This document shows, in pieces, positions 1 to 12,390 of a stretch of 64,000 nucleotides of DNA. This DNA is from Stramonita haemastoma (lineage: Eukaryota > Mollusca > Gastropoda > Neogastropoda > Muricidae). Each line of letters opens with the position of its first letter. Positions within the stretch are counted from its first letter, which is position 1. The stretch covers positions 81,990,760 to 82,054,759 of the forward strand of contig CM060316.1 of the NCBI GenBank assembly GCA_030674155.1, in the 5' to 3' direction. The notes under the pieces were generated by a model that was given only the letters and a program-made list of their open reading frames with translations, had not been told where the DNA came from and made no database searches. The translations under genes and the position numbers were made by a program.

Positions 1-606
1 AATAAGATTTTTCTACTTTGAGTGCCGGTATAACAAAAGCTGAACCAGCTTGGTGACTGTCTAAGAGTGAACCGTCAGTGTACACTTTAAGATAACAACA
101 GTAGTAGTTATGAATATAGGATCTAACAGTAGCTGCCAAAACATTTGGATTCTCGTCCTTCTTCATGTCTGTGTAATCAATATCAAAAGGTGCTGGATTC
201 ATTTCCCAGGTGGGACAAGCTGGAACAACTTTTTGAGAGTCTACATTCATGTTATCAATTTCAGATTGCTGGTAAATGTCAGCAACATAAGTGCCAATAC
301 TTTTCAAAGAACGTATTTGCTGTGCTCGTTTTGGGAAAAATGTATCAGATTTTATTTTTACATCATCTGATACAAAGTTTTTGGGTGTTGAACTTCTCGG
401 TACATATTTGGCGCATGCAAGTTGTCGGTATTCATCTAAAGGCAACATTCCGACTTCTTTATATGTTTCAATTGCTGATGCATGAAAAGGTACACCAAGA
501 GTAAGCCTGTATGCTTTACAATCTATACTTTGAAGCTTCTTCAATAAATAATTTGAAGCATTAAAGAAGACTTCTTGTCCATATGATAGTTTTGATCTGA
601 TTATTG
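1..606 (-). CDS. Partial non-LTR retrotransposon polyprotein: end of reverse transcriptase and start of RNase H
   Basis: Read on the minus strand, one frame stays open from the (CA)n array near 606 to the window edge, about 200 codons without a stop. It begins with residues typical of the RT thumb and connection region (LSYGQEVFFNA, then RLTLGVPFHASAIETYKEVG and LPLDEYRQLACAKYV). About 100 codons later comes VYTDGSLLDSHQAGSAFVIP (YTDGS near 68-85), which matches the first catalytic strand of RNase H. An RT C-terminus followed by RNase H is the order found in I/Jockey-group non-LTR elements. The 5' part is missing, apparently cut off at the dinucleotide array, and the 3' part lies beyond the window. 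The frame is open but truncated, so this is a dead or partial copy. The clade cannot be fixed from this fragment. Confidence 0.72.
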
Positions 607-609
607 GTG

Positions 610-678
<69 letters not shown>
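607..678. repeat. (GT)n microsatellite
   Basis: About 70 bp of nearly pure GT with one interruption near 632. It borders the RT fragment to its left. Confidence 0.95.
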
Positions 679-679
<1 letters not shown>

Positions 680-929
680 TTGAGCACAAGGAGACATAGG
701 CATAGACATTTGAGGTAGAGCAAAGGTAAGAACGGTACAATGGTGTAGTGTAGTGGGGTGAGGAGTGGTGACAGGGGGAATCGTCAGGAAAAACACTTCT
801 CTCCATAATACCCTTCTCCTCCTTACCCTTTACCCTTTTCCCTCTTACCCTTCAGTCCTGTGTGTGGTGTCGTCAAATGGTTTTTGTTGTCAACTGGTCA
901 GGCTCGACTGAGATAACAACTGCCCAACC

Positions 930-940
930 TCCCCCCCCCC

Positions 941-983
<43 letters not shown>
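930..983. repeat. Poly-C then (CT)n microsatellite
   Basis: A C-run near 930-940 passes into CT repeats. Reading frames across it encode only SLSLSL or RERERE peptides. Confidence 0.9.
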
Positions 984-2100
984 TTTTCCTGGAAATTTGG
1001 CTTGGAATGCTGTGCGCTGTATTTGGTTTAAGAAAATTAATGTATGTGTTCAGCTTAAAATGAGCTACTCTCGACCTCGACACTGTTAGACCTCGATATA
1101 TGACCCCTTTGATATTACATACCAGCAAATATCTTCCAGTCGGAACACTCAGCGGATTTGCCTGATAACTTTCGGAAGAGTGTCTAGTCTTTTTATGATG
1201 GCAGTCTTGATTCAGGTTTTGTTTAATTAACTTCTATTCCTTGCCGTTATTTTAGGCTTTTTTTCCATATGTGCTGGTATACACTTTTCTGAAAAAAATA
1301 TTTCTGGTTACTTCTGGACTGAGTTTGTGCAGTTGGACGTCTTGTCCCATTGACACTGACACTGAAGTGGTTTGTTGCTATTGACTTTACAGTCCTGTTG
1401 GCAAGGAACACATGAAAAACTCCTATATTCGCGACATCACCTGGCACCGGAACGAAAGGCAAACAAAGAATCATAATTAACACAGAAAAAGAGAAAGGAA
1501 AGAATGAAACAACAATATAGGTGGAAAAGATCATAGTTCAAATGTTCAAAAAATACAACTCTGAAATAAAGAATCAATGGGCTATACCTTTCCAAACGAC
1601 CAATTCGCAAATCATAAAGAAGACCACTCAATACTTCAGCACACACCCACGCAAGCACACTTTGGTATATATCTACAAGTAGACATATTTTAATTCCTTT
1701 TTTACGCCTTATATAAAATCAACAAGATTTATGTAACAACTACAAATGAAGAAAATTTTCTTTTTCGACAGCCTGACATTGTGAAATAACAACCCTCAAC
1801 TCCTCTAGCTCAGTTCAAATGTGAAAACATGAAATCAGTAACAGACTGTAACACTGATTATCCTGAAAACGGATTATACCATTTAAGGACAATAGAACCA
1901 CTAAACCACGCCACACCTGTTCTTCTTCCCCCCCCCCCTCCCCCTCCCCCTCTGCCCTTTCCAGGCCGTGAGACAGTCTGTCAGCAGTAATAATCTCCCA
2001 GACTGGCCTTCTGTTTTCTGTCAGCAAAGGAGGCTGACATCAGCTGTGTCGATGTGACAATCCTGGCTTTTATCACTTTGCTTTCAACATAGTCTTGTTT
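984..2100. other. Unassigned intergenic DNA
   Basis: I see no splice-flanked coding segment, SINE promoter or recognisable domain here. There is a short C-rich run at 1930-1950. Confidence 0.5.
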
Positions 2101-2721
<621 letters not shown>

Positions 2722-3845
2722 CAGGGAAGAGCGGAGACTTGGACAGACAGAGAGAAATAAGGAAGAGATCCTTACCACACCAAAATCACCAACAGTACAA
2801 CTCAGGCTGCAGTCCATGGTTACACCATCAATAACAAAAAAGTGCAATACCAGCTTCGAGGATTTCGCTTCGGCAGTACAGATTCTTAGCAACGCGAATT
2901 TAATCCCTATTCTTCCTTCTTTGTAGAGTGGGACGATTTTTTTATGTTGTGACAAGGCTTTTTTTTTTTTAATTTAAATGTTTGGGTGCTTAGAAGACGA
3001 GACAGTGGCATAACCATTCTCTTTAACCAAATGTGTAGATTGTGTGTGGGAAGTATCCCCAGATGTTCTTAAGTGCTTGGGCTCGATTTTTTTCTCTGGC
3101 AACTTTCCTGTAGAGAGTAGGGGGGGGGGGGTGCTTATTCTTATTCGGAGAGGTTCTTTTTTTTCTTTTGGGTTTTTCCGTTTGGTTGCTTTGTTTGGTT
3201 TTGGTTTTGCTTTAAAGACGTATTACAATGGTTTCGTTTTTCAATCCTCTGTGGTTGGTTTCCTTTTTCGAACTTCTCTCTTTTTTGTTTTATTTTTTTT
3301 ATTTAATCTCCTTTTTTCAGAGTTGTGTTCTGCTTCTCTTGTTGTAGTAGTTCTTCCTTTTGTTCTTAGCATTCTTCATTCTATTTTCTCGTTGTTCTTT
3401 TGCCGCTTCATCGTTGTGTTCTTTTTCGAATTCTTTTTCTCCTCTTCGTCTTCCTTCTCTTGCTCTTCTTCCGCTCTTCTTACTCCTCCTTCTTCTTCTC
3501 CTCCTCCTCCTCCAAATTCCTCTGTTTTCTTTTCATCCTCCTTTTTTTCTACTTCTCCTCTGTGTTCGTCGTCGTCTTTTTCTTCTTGTTTTTCTTCTTC
3601 ATATTCTTCTTCTAATTCTACACCCTAGCTTCCTTCTTCTCCTCCTTCTTCCCACCCTCCACATCTTCCTCCTCTTCCATCTTCTTCTTGTGGTTTTTTT
3701 GGGGGGAGGGGGGGGGCTGTAATTTGACTATTTTTACTTTAGTATTCCGAGGGGGGTTTTGTTTCGGTTTGGGTTTGGGTTTTGGATTTTTGTTTGTTTT
3801 TGTTTTTAGGGGGGGGGGGGGGGGGTAATCGTTTGTGTATGTGTT
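2722..3845. other. Unassigned DNA with a long polypyrimidine tract
   Basis: Positions 3130-3700 are T/C-rich on the plus strand with many TTC, CTC and TCC triplets, followed by G-runs near 3700 and 3808-3825. No gene is recognisable, and the 194-codon frame at 3044-3628 encodes only F/S/V-rich sequence from this composition. Confidence 0.6.
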
Positions 3846-4063
3846 ATTTATTTATTTATTCTTTTATATCGAGGATAATGGAATAAGCACTCATGTGCTT
3901 TTTTACATCCAGTCCCCGTGTGTATGCAGTTTTGTAAATCTCATCTGTTCCCACCGACACACGATGGCCTACTCTTACGAAAAGCGGAACAGGATTTAAC
4001 GTGTGCGCAAGGTGTTCTGCGTGCGTTCGCACTCGGGGCCTTGGTTTAGAGTCTCATCCGAAG

Positions 4064-4068
<5 letters not shown>
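3846..4068 (-). mobile_element. tRNA-derived SINE, family 1, promoter end lost
   Basis: This copy carries the family-1 body in minus orientation: the tail-side segment starting TTTATATCGAGGATAATGG, a segment ending CCAGTCCCCGTGTGTATGC, and the GTGTGCGCAAG region. The tRNA-like head that complete copies have (see 18142-18482 and 42024-42385) is replaced by a (GT)n array from about 4066. Confidence 0.75.

Positions 4069-4160
<92 letters not shown>
4066..4160. repeat. (GT)n microsatellite
   Basis: About 95 bp of pure GT, directly joined to the truncated SINE. Confidence 0.95.
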
Positions 4161-4161
<1 letters not shown>

Positions 4162-5212
4162 GGAAAGAAAGTTGCTGTATCATGTATTTTTCAAAGTAAT
4201 ATCTGATGCAAAACTAGTCATTCCTGTCACTCATCATTAGCTTTCCTGGTCTTGTGTATGATTTATTAATTTCTTTACTTTTGTTATTTGGGTTTTTGTT
4301 GTTTTTTGTGTTTTTGTTGTTGTTTGTTTGTGGGGGGTTGTTTGTTTATTGTTCGTTTTTGGTTTGTTTGTTTGTTTGTTTGGAGGGTCTGGTGTAAAGT
4401 AGCCTCTTCCTTATCCAATTACCCTCAATGAAATATTCGAGTTCGAGTTCGAAATATTCGATTTCTCTCTCTTGCCAAAATGCATCCAGGTCGTACAGCA
4501 ATAAATAGCTATGACAACTCACATTCCTGGTCCACACACTGCCATAGCAACCACTCAGAAACCAGCGGGGGGGGGGGGGGGGGGGGGGGGCTGAGAAGGG
4601 GAGCAATCAAGCACAAAAACAAACAAACAAACAAATTTTTTTTTAAATCTCTACTGTTGACTTCACTACCACTCTTCGTCTTACCCCCCCCCCCCCCCCC
4701 CTCTTTCCCCTACCCCTCGGCGGCAAAAAAAAGGAATCGGATATCGATTTGTGTAAGGTGGTTGTCAGAATTCCCTGGAACAGCTGCACCTTAATCCCCC
4801 ACAACACCTTCCCTTCTTTGTGCCTCACCCCTACCCTGCTGTACCAGCCTGACAGGCCCAATTTTGGCCCATTATGATGAAATAACACAAACGGCTTTTT
4901 GATCGAAATGACTTTAAGTTATATGTCTTCTTCAAACACAACTTGATGGTCATTTCTGCTCTGTGGGGGGAAGGGGGGGAGGTGAGGGGGTGTTGTTTTT
5001 AGATGCCTTTTTTCTCATCCCTACAATCAGACCTAACTTTTTCACACTTTGTAAAGAAGCAAAACTATGATGTCCCCTGTTACCCACCCTCACCCTACTC
5101 CCACCTCTCATGTTGTGTGTCTTACAAACCCGCGCTTCGTAGAGAGCAAAAAAGTCAACACTCACTGTGCTTCTCATGGACCCACATTTTCGGAACATTA
5201 CTTTCAAAGTTG
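4161..5212. other. Unassigned DNA with homopolymer runs
   Basis: It contains TTTG-rich sequence at 4280-4380, a G-run at about 4567-4590 and a C-run at about 4685-4700. I see no supported gene. Confidence 0.5.
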
Positions 5213-5317
5213 TTTTGTTTTGGGTTTGGCTTGGTTTGGCTTTTTTTTTTTTTAAAGGGAGATACACTTAGCTTGACTAAGCTATATACTTTGAATGATG
5301 CTAAAAACCAAGGTCAC

Positions 5318-5495
5318 GTGTTACAACGCACCCAGAACACCCGGTGCATACGTTAAAACCTGCTCTGCCTTTCCGAAGAGTAGGCCATTTGTGCAGATGG
5401 CAAAATCTACAAAACCGTTGGCACACAGTGTTGGATGGGAAAAAAGCATACACGTGGTTCTGTTATCCTCGAAATAGAAAAAAATGGATAAGTAA
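5318..5495 (+). mobile_element. Diverged SINE family 1 fragment
   Basis: The order of segments (CATACGTTAAAACC, AGAGTAGGCC, GGCAAAATCTACAAAAC, TTATCCTCGAAATA) follows the family-1 body in plus orientation with many substitutions. It is repeated at 14107-14285 in the second allele. Confidence 0.6.
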
Positions 5496-5629
5496 TGTGG
5501 TTGAAAATACCACTTTTCTCGATCATTTTTATTTGAGCACAGCCGTAGGTCTGGCTGCGGCACAACGTATGAATTAGTAGTTATTTTTTCTTAAATTGTA
5601 AAAAATAATTTAGAAACCAGATCTTGCCC

Positions 5630-6055
5630 ACACGTTAAAAACCTGTTCCATCTTTCGAAAGAGCAGGCTATTGTGTGCCGGTAGGAGCGGATGACAACAA
5701 TTTGAAAAAAAGAAACAGCATGCACACAGGTGTCGAGTTTAGAAGCCATTTCTGGGGAAAAAACGGGAGTTGGAGTGCCCAGGGCGGTTCCGGGCTGTAT
5801 ATGGCAACGTTCTGGTGGCTCCTGCGACGGTACTGGAACCGGGAGTATCGGCGATTGCCTTTCCAATGGACCATTCCAGCGATGCGGAGAGAGGAGAGAG
5901 GGGGGGGGGGGGTCTGCTGCATGGGTAACAACTTGCCGCCACCCTCCCCCCCCCCCCCTGGCCCACCCCCATACTTACTTACCCAGGCTTTGCGCTCTAG
6001 AGCCTAAAACCTAGAGCGCAACTCCATAGTCTTCTGGGACTGACGGATGCCTACC
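5630..6055 (+). repeat. Composite dispersed repeat, copy 1
   Basis: It starts in family-1 SINE body sequence (ACGTTAAAAACCTG, GTGTGCCGGTAGGAGCGGATG) and runs on through a shared segment with GGCAACGTTCTGGTGGCT and the pair GCGCTCTAGAGC / CTAGAGCGCAACTCC. The same order occurs at 14418-14845 (the other allele) and independently at about 38995-39395, so it is a dispersed repeat longer than the SINE body. The internal G-run and C-run vary in length. Confidence 0.75.
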
Positions 6056-6119
6056 ACTAATTTAAAAACCTGGCATACTGTTAAATTAAAGGACATATAG
6101 GACACTCCAATGTCTCACG

Positions 6120-7075
6120 GACTTGCTTTGCCTTGCACTGCTCTGCCTTGTCTTGCCTTGTGCTGCCTTGCCTTGCCTTGTGCTGCCTTGCCTAGCCTTG
6201 CCTTGCATTGCTCTTCCTAGCCTTGCACTGCTCTGCCTTGTCTTGCCTTGTGCTGCCTTGCCTTGCCTTGTGCTGCCTTGCCTTGCACTGCTCTTCCTAG
6301 CCTTGCCTTGTACTGCCTTGCCTTGTACTGCCTTGCATTGTGCTGCCTTGCCTTGTGCTGCCTTGCCTTGCGCTGCCTTGCCTTGTGCTGCCTTGCCTTC
6401 TGCTGCCTTGCCTTCTGCTGCCTTGCCTTGTGCTGCCTTGCCTTGTGCTGCCTTGCACTGCCTTGCCTTCTGATGCCTTGCTTTGTGCTGCCTTGCCTTC
6501 TGATGCCTTGCCTTGTGCTGCCTTGCTTTGTGCTGCCTTGCCTTGTGCTGCCTTGCCTTGCGCTGCCTTGCCTTCTGCTGCCTTGCCTTGTGCTGCCTTG
6601 CCTTGTGCTGCCTTGCACTGCCTTGCCTTCTGATGCCTTGCCTTCTGATGCCTTGCCTTGTGCTGCCTTGCCTTGTGCTGCCTTGCCTTGTGCTGCCTTG
6701 CATTGTGCTGCCTTGCCTTGTGCTGCCTTGCCTTGTGCTGCCTTGCACTACCTTGCCTTGTGCTGCTTGCCTAGCCTTGCCTTGCAGTGCTTTTCTTTGC
6801 CTAGCCTTGCCTTGTACTGCCTTGCCTTGTGCTGCCTTGCCTTGCACTGCTCTTCCTTGCCTAGCCTTGCCTTGCTCTTCCTTGCCTAACCTTGCCTTGC
6901 ACTGCCTTGCCTTTTGCTGCCTTGCCTTGCACTGCTCTTCCTTGCCTAACCTTGCCTTGCAGTGCTTTTCTTTGCCTAGCCTTGCCTTGCACTGCCTTGC
7001 CTTGTGCTGCCTTGCCTTGCACTGCTCTTCCTTGCGCTGCCTTGCCCTGCACTGCCTTGCCTTACCTTGCCTTGC
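6120..7075. repeat. CCTTG satellite with 15-bp higher-order unit
   Basis: About 950 bp of the pentamer CCTTG and variants, mostly in a 15-bp unit of the type TGCTGCCTTGCCTTG. Because the period is a multiple of three, long frames stay open on both strands, up to 330 codons on the minus strand encoding GKARQ-type repeats. I read none of these as genes. Second allele: 14910-15850, slightly shorter. Confidence 0.95.
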
Positions 7076-7401
7076 CACACAAAGTTCCAGAATTGAGCAT
7101 AATGTGTAATGTGACTAGCATCTCCCTCTTGTACTTAGTGTTTGTTACATACAGCAATAAATCCTGAATTCTTTGGCCGAAAGGAATCTTTCACGATTGA
7201 GAGTTGTTTCTTGTTGGTTTCATAGCATGTAAACCGCTCTCCAAAAAAATGCCAGCAATATAAATGGTGAATTAAGAATTAGGTTTTAGCAGTGGTTGTC
7301 AAAAACATGAACCCATATAATTTACCCCTGTGTGTATGATTACGTTGCCTAGGAACCCAGAGTGACATATTATGCCGTGTGTTAAAGAAATCTTTTTCTT
7401 C

Positions 7402-7445
<44 letters not shown>

Positions 7446-7629
7446 GGGGGGGGGGGGTCGTTTTTCGGCTAGAGCTCCGAAGTTCACCAATGGTGAGACT
7501 TTGCCTATGCGACCGGTTTTGCCCACCATGAAGGTTGCCGCATTACGACTTCGGAGATATATACTGGATGATTTTTGTGTTTCAGTAACCCACGAACGTC
7601 GACTTGAAGTACGAGATTTTATATATATA

Positions 7630-7828
7630 TATATGTATGTATGTATGTATGAAGGAAATCAAGGAATTAAGGCACTTGCAGGTCTGTGCTTAAAGTTGAC
7701 CTGGGAGACAGTAAAAATCCTTATCCTTAAATTATCAGACGCCGCAGAGATTCGAACCCGCGACTTCATAGACCCATGGTATGGAAGTCGAACGGTCTTA
7801 ACCACTCCGCTATCGAGTCCGTCTCTGT
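7630..7828 (-). mobile_element. tRNA-derived SINE, family 2, promoter part
   Basis: On the minus strand a box A-like TAGCGGAGTGG and a box B-like GGTTCGAATCT lie about 55 bp apart, near 7828-7745. They are followed by a body containing CTCCCAGGTCAACTTTAAGC. The copy ends in (CATA)n near 7630. The predicted acceptor stem does not pair, so this is a SINE head and not a functional tRNA. Other pieces of the family lie at 51713-51905 and 31746-31835. Confidence 0.8.
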
Positions 7829-7875
7829 GTTTGATACGAGACTGCGTCAACATATTGGAATTACGACTTGCTGAA

Positions 7876-7879
<4 letters not shown>

Positions 7880-7943
<64 letters not shown>
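7880..7943. repeat. (GT)n array abutting the splice acceptor
   Basis: About 64 bp of GT runs straight into the GCAG acceptor of the GPCR exon, replacing a normal polypyrimidine tract. The second allele has a different length and an extra interruption. Confidence 0.95.
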
Positions 7944-7946
<3 letters not shown>

Positions 7947-8055
7947 CTGCCTCCGTGGTATCAACACTTCAGCTACTTTGCCCGTTACCTGGCTCACCTC
8001 AACAGTGCCGTCAATCCCCTCATCTACGCCGGTTTCAATGACAACTTCCAGAAAG
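7947..8055 (+). CDS. Class A GPCR, exon encoding TM7 and start of helix 8 (allele 1)
   Basis: The exon is bounded by a GCAG acceptor (7943-7946) and a GTGGGC donor (8056), and codes 36 residues plus one base. It begins LPPWYQHFSYFARYL and contains AHLNSAVNPLIYAGFNDNFQK. The NPLIY stretch is the NPxxY motif at the end of TM7 in rhodopsin-like receptors, and NDNFQK starts helix 8. The one-base overhang (phase 1) joins in frame to the last exon at 26150, giving FQK-EFLNLCMGKKKKC. Upstream exons for TM1-TM6 lie left of the window. The receptor acts in the plasma membrane; its ligand cannot be named from this much sequence, though a neuropeptide or amine receptor is plausible. The identical exon at 16725-16833 is probably the other allele. 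Confidence 0.8.
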
Positions 8056-9080
8056 GTGGGCTGAGTGTCTAGTCCTTCTGGCGTTTCTGTTGTCAAGCAC
8101 CAGTTCAAAACATCACCATCCTCCAGTTCGGTTATTTTTTAAGCAGATATGTTTATGTGTGGTTATTACCGTCATTGTACTACATGTATCTGTGTTTCCT
8201 TTTTTATTGTATGATTTCTTACATTAAACTTTGAACTACACATATCACCAGTCTTGAGGCTTGCATTTTTATGATGTTTTTGATTAACAAACTGGCTGAC
8301 TGTTGTTGTTGTTGCTGCTGTTGCTTTTTGTTTTATTTCATTGATGTTTGCTTCTTTCGATTTTCTATGTCCAGCTCTAAAATCAGTCGTGACGCGTGTT
8401 TCAGTGGCTTTGCGGTCGTCGTGATTGTAGTTACGTCACAGCGGAGTTTTCTGATTTCAGTAGTTTTCTTTTTTTTTCCGCGTTGTGTAAATCTTTGAAC
8501 CACGTTATTCTGCACCTAAAAGACGTCTTCTTCTGTCGTCTTTTTCTTTCGATTTTTTTCTATTTAATTTGGGTGATAACAGTAAGCTTTTTCTGGTGTT
8601 TTTACCACCAGTCTAGCCTCCATGATCATGCTGTCATTCCAGTCTTATTTGTTCCGTTATTTATTCATTATCTGTTTCCCATGTTCGTCTGGAAAGGGTC
8701 AGGAAAGGGACAGGTCTGTTTAAAAAATTGTTGGGTTTTGGGGGGGGTCTATTTTGGTTTTCAGACATTGCTTTTCCATTTTCACTTTGCTGCAGTGTCA
8801 TTGCATTCCAGTCCAATCCAGTTTGAAAGAAAATCATTCGGATTTTTTGTTGTTGTTGTTGTTGTTGTTGTTTTATTCCTGCTCAACATGAAAATTTCCA
8901 GATATCGGGGCGGGGGATTGGAGGGGGTTGCAAAATAAAATACAGTTGTATTGTTTTTCTATGACTGCCCAAAACTGCTTTTAGTCAGCCGTAGAATGTT
9001 GCTCTGTTAACTTCCTACATAGCAGGCTTAACATATATCCGTTTAACAAAAATGACATCATGATGGACAGTGACGTAGGA
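8056..9080 (+). other. GPCR intron sequence, allele 1
   Basis: AT-rich intron with short (GTT)n runs at about 8301-8325 and 8850-8875. No other feature is visible. Second allele: 16834-17852. Confidence 0.6.
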
Positions 9081-9333
<253 letters not shown>

Positions 9334-10934
9334 TTTATTCTTTTATATCGAGGATAACAGAGTAAGCAATCATGTGCTTTTTTTCATCCGGTCCCCGTGT
9401 GTATGCAGTTTTTGTAAATACTGTCATCTGTTCCCACCGGCACACGATGGCCTACTCTTACGAAAAGCGGAACAGGATTTAACGTGTGCGCAAGATGTTC
9501 TGCGTGCGTTCGCACACGGGGCCTCGGTTTAAAGTAGGTAGGACCACGGCAGCCGCTAATGAGTAAAGCGTAGTGGAAAGTGGCAAATTAGATCTAACTT
9601 TGCACCCAAATTTCTCCATCCAAATCTAAAAGAAAGCTAAAAAAAAATATACTAGTAAAAAGTTTAATGCATTAACTTAACGTCTGTAATATCATTTTGC
9701 AAGAATGATGACTGGATAAGTGCGAGCGATGATTTGATATCGGTAATAAACTTAAAAACTCGCCGCTACCGGAGCCTCACTGGCTGAAAACGCGACTCGG
9801 TGAATTTTCGTGCTTCGTCTTCCAACACGATCTGTCACCCCTTCACTATACAAACCTATTCATAGCGCATACCATTGGAAAGAAGAAACTCTCCACTAAC
9901 CGATTATATGAGGAAACTTTAGTGAATTTTTTTTTTTAATACAGTATAATGCGTTTAAAAAATCCCTACATTTTTCGGAAGTCGTAGAAATTTCCCTATT
10001 AATCGTACAAAAAAATCCAACACAGCGTTAAAAAGCTCGTTTTTTCAAGAACAAAAACCTCATTTCAGTTTATCGGTTATTTCCGTTAAATGACGTCTGA
10101 TTCTCATTTGCATACAGCACCCCCCTTCTAACTGACCAAAATGGCGGCCTTAGCGAGTCTACACATAGATGCTTCAGACTTGCGAACGTCGATAGAGATT
10201 TTCGATGTGTACAGCGCATTTACACTCACATCTAAAGAAGTAAATGCTGTGCTTTTATTTTGTACGTAGTTACTATCGAATCTCGATGATTTAGATTTAA
10301 AAACTTATCGTTGATCGCAAGTTTATCCCGGACTGGGATCGCAGGGAGCGAAGAACTAGGTCATCGAAGGGTGCTCTCAGAATTTATGAGCTCGCGTGAA
10401 ATTTTTCTATTATAACAATAAATGAGGGTGATGATTCTATTCTAAATAGTTTCTAGTAGTGTTTGTTTTTTTCTTAGGATCTGTACTTTGTTATATCGTG
10501 CCGAAATGTTCGACGAAACATCGTGAAAACAAATGCAAGAATGATAACTCTTGCCTAGATCTAATTTCTAATAGAGATTTGGCCGATTTTGTTTACCGTT
10601 TGTTGTGTCTGTGTGCATATAAGACCGCATTTTTAACAGAAATAGTGATTTAACGATTAGAAATCACTCCTGAATGCATCCATTTAAATTCATGCAAAGC
10701 AAAACTTTTTTTTTTTTAATCAGAGCATACAAGTGCTAATCAAATTGAGTAAAACTTTGTTCTCTCTGTTGGTTTCACATTTTAAACAGTGCATGAACTT
10801 TCTTCACTTCTTTTTCATTAAGTTGTTTTTGTTTCACCAAACATGTAGTTAGAAAGAAAAAAAACACAAGAAAAACTGAAAACTTTGTAATGATTTTATT
10901 GTGCACAAACAAGCCTATTCAATACTAATTTTTA

Positions 10935-10936
<2 letters not shown>

Positions 10937-10975
<39 letters not shown>

Positions 10976-11004
10976 CACACAAAGTCACACACACACACAA
11001 ATAC

Positions 11005-11088
<84 letters not shown>

Positions 11089-11097
11089 ATTCACACA

Positions 11098-11170
<73 letters not shown>

Positions 11171-11174
11171 CACA
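10937..11174. repeat. (CA)n compound array
   Basis: Interrupted CA repeats with TCACACA and short non-repeat islands, inside family F. Confidence 0.95.
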
Positions 11175-11589
11175 CCACTCATACCTCTACAATTCATACT
11201 TGCATGTATGCACACTTAAATAAAATGTACAGACACTAAGAATACACACCGATTAGGCAACTCACAAAAATGTCCAAATATGCATTTTTAATTGTACAAG
11301 AAAAATGTTAAAAAATACAACACTAATAAGTCTATATCATACAGGCATTGCAACAGTATGTCACACAGTGAAAGATATTTCAGCAGAGGTCTAGGAGGTC
11401 TGTGATATATTTAGGAAGAAACTATGCAAAGGTTAAAATCACTGGGCACAAAAAGGATACATGCAACAATCACAATGCAACATGTAAGCTCACCAGAAAC
11501 CTATAAAAAAAAAAAAAAATAAAAGAACACAGATGATCACATGAGTACACCTATGATATATTGTACAGAAGATGCTTGACAAGACAAAG

Positions 11590-12390
11590 GGGGGGGGGGG
11601 GGTGTTAGGGGAAAAAACAAACAGAATCACTTGGAATGGCCTTATAAAAGACATGCGCATTGTTTCAAGACAAACATTTTGATAGGTGTACCATTTTTGT
11701 CAGTCAATTAAAAACATATATGATGTTAATGCCTATAAGGGGGAGGGGGGCTGAGTGGGGGGGGGGGGGGGGGGGTGAGTGAGGGGGGGGGACCAGAATA
11801 ACTTGGAATGCTCTTTAAAAAGACTCACATGTTTAAAAGACAAATATTTTGATAGGTGTACCATTTCTATCAGTCAATTAGAAGCTGAGATATGATGTTA
11901 ATGCCTATTGGGGGGGGGGGGGGGGGGGGGGGAAGGGGGGGGGGGAGGAGTGGAGGGGGGGGGAACCAGAATCACTTGGAATGCCCTTTAAAAAGACTCA
12001 CTGTTTAAAGACAAATATTTTTGATAGGTGTACCATTTCTATCAGTCAATTAGAAGCCGAGATATGATGTTAATGCCTATGGGGGGGGGGGTAGAAGTGG
12101 AGGGGGGGGGGAACCAGAATCACTTGGAATGCCCTTTAAAAAGACGCACTGTTTAAAGACAAATATTTTGATAGGTGTACCATTTCTGTCAGTCAATTAG
12201 AAGCTGAGATATGATGATAATGCCTATTGAGGGGGGGGGGGGGAGGGGGGGAAGAGGGAGTGGAGGGGGGGACCAGAATCACTTTGAATACCCTTTAAAA
12301 GACTCACTGTTTAAAGACAAACATTTTGATAGGTTTTATACCATTTCTGTCAGTCAATTAGAAGCTGAGATATGATGATATGCCTACGGG
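11590..12390. repeat. G-rich minisatellite, five units of about 150-170 bp
   Basis: The segment CACTTGGAATG or a close variant recurs near 11628, 11795, 11966, 12113 and 12271. Each time it is followed by TTTGATAGGTGTACCATTT-like sequence, CAGTCAATTAGAAGC and then a G-tract of 10-22 bases. Unit spacing varies because the G-tracts vary. It lies within family F. Confidence 0.9.

Noticed and set aside
6120..7075. CRISPR-like repeat array
   Set aside because: There are no unique spacers between units, and the context is a eukaryotic satellite.
6086..7078. 330-codon minus-strand frame (GKARQ repeats) and plus-strand LPC/ALP frames, also at 14876-15853
   Set aside because: They arise from a 15-bp satellite whose period is a multiple of three, and several overlapping frames on both strands are equally open.
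7745..7828. Genuine tRNA gene on the minus strand
   Set aside because: Box A and B are good, but the acceptor stem does not pair and the sequence continues into a SINE body.
10459..10653. 64-codon frame inside transposon F as a gene
   Set aside because: No transposase motif and no detectable coding signature; likely chance in AT-rich DNA.
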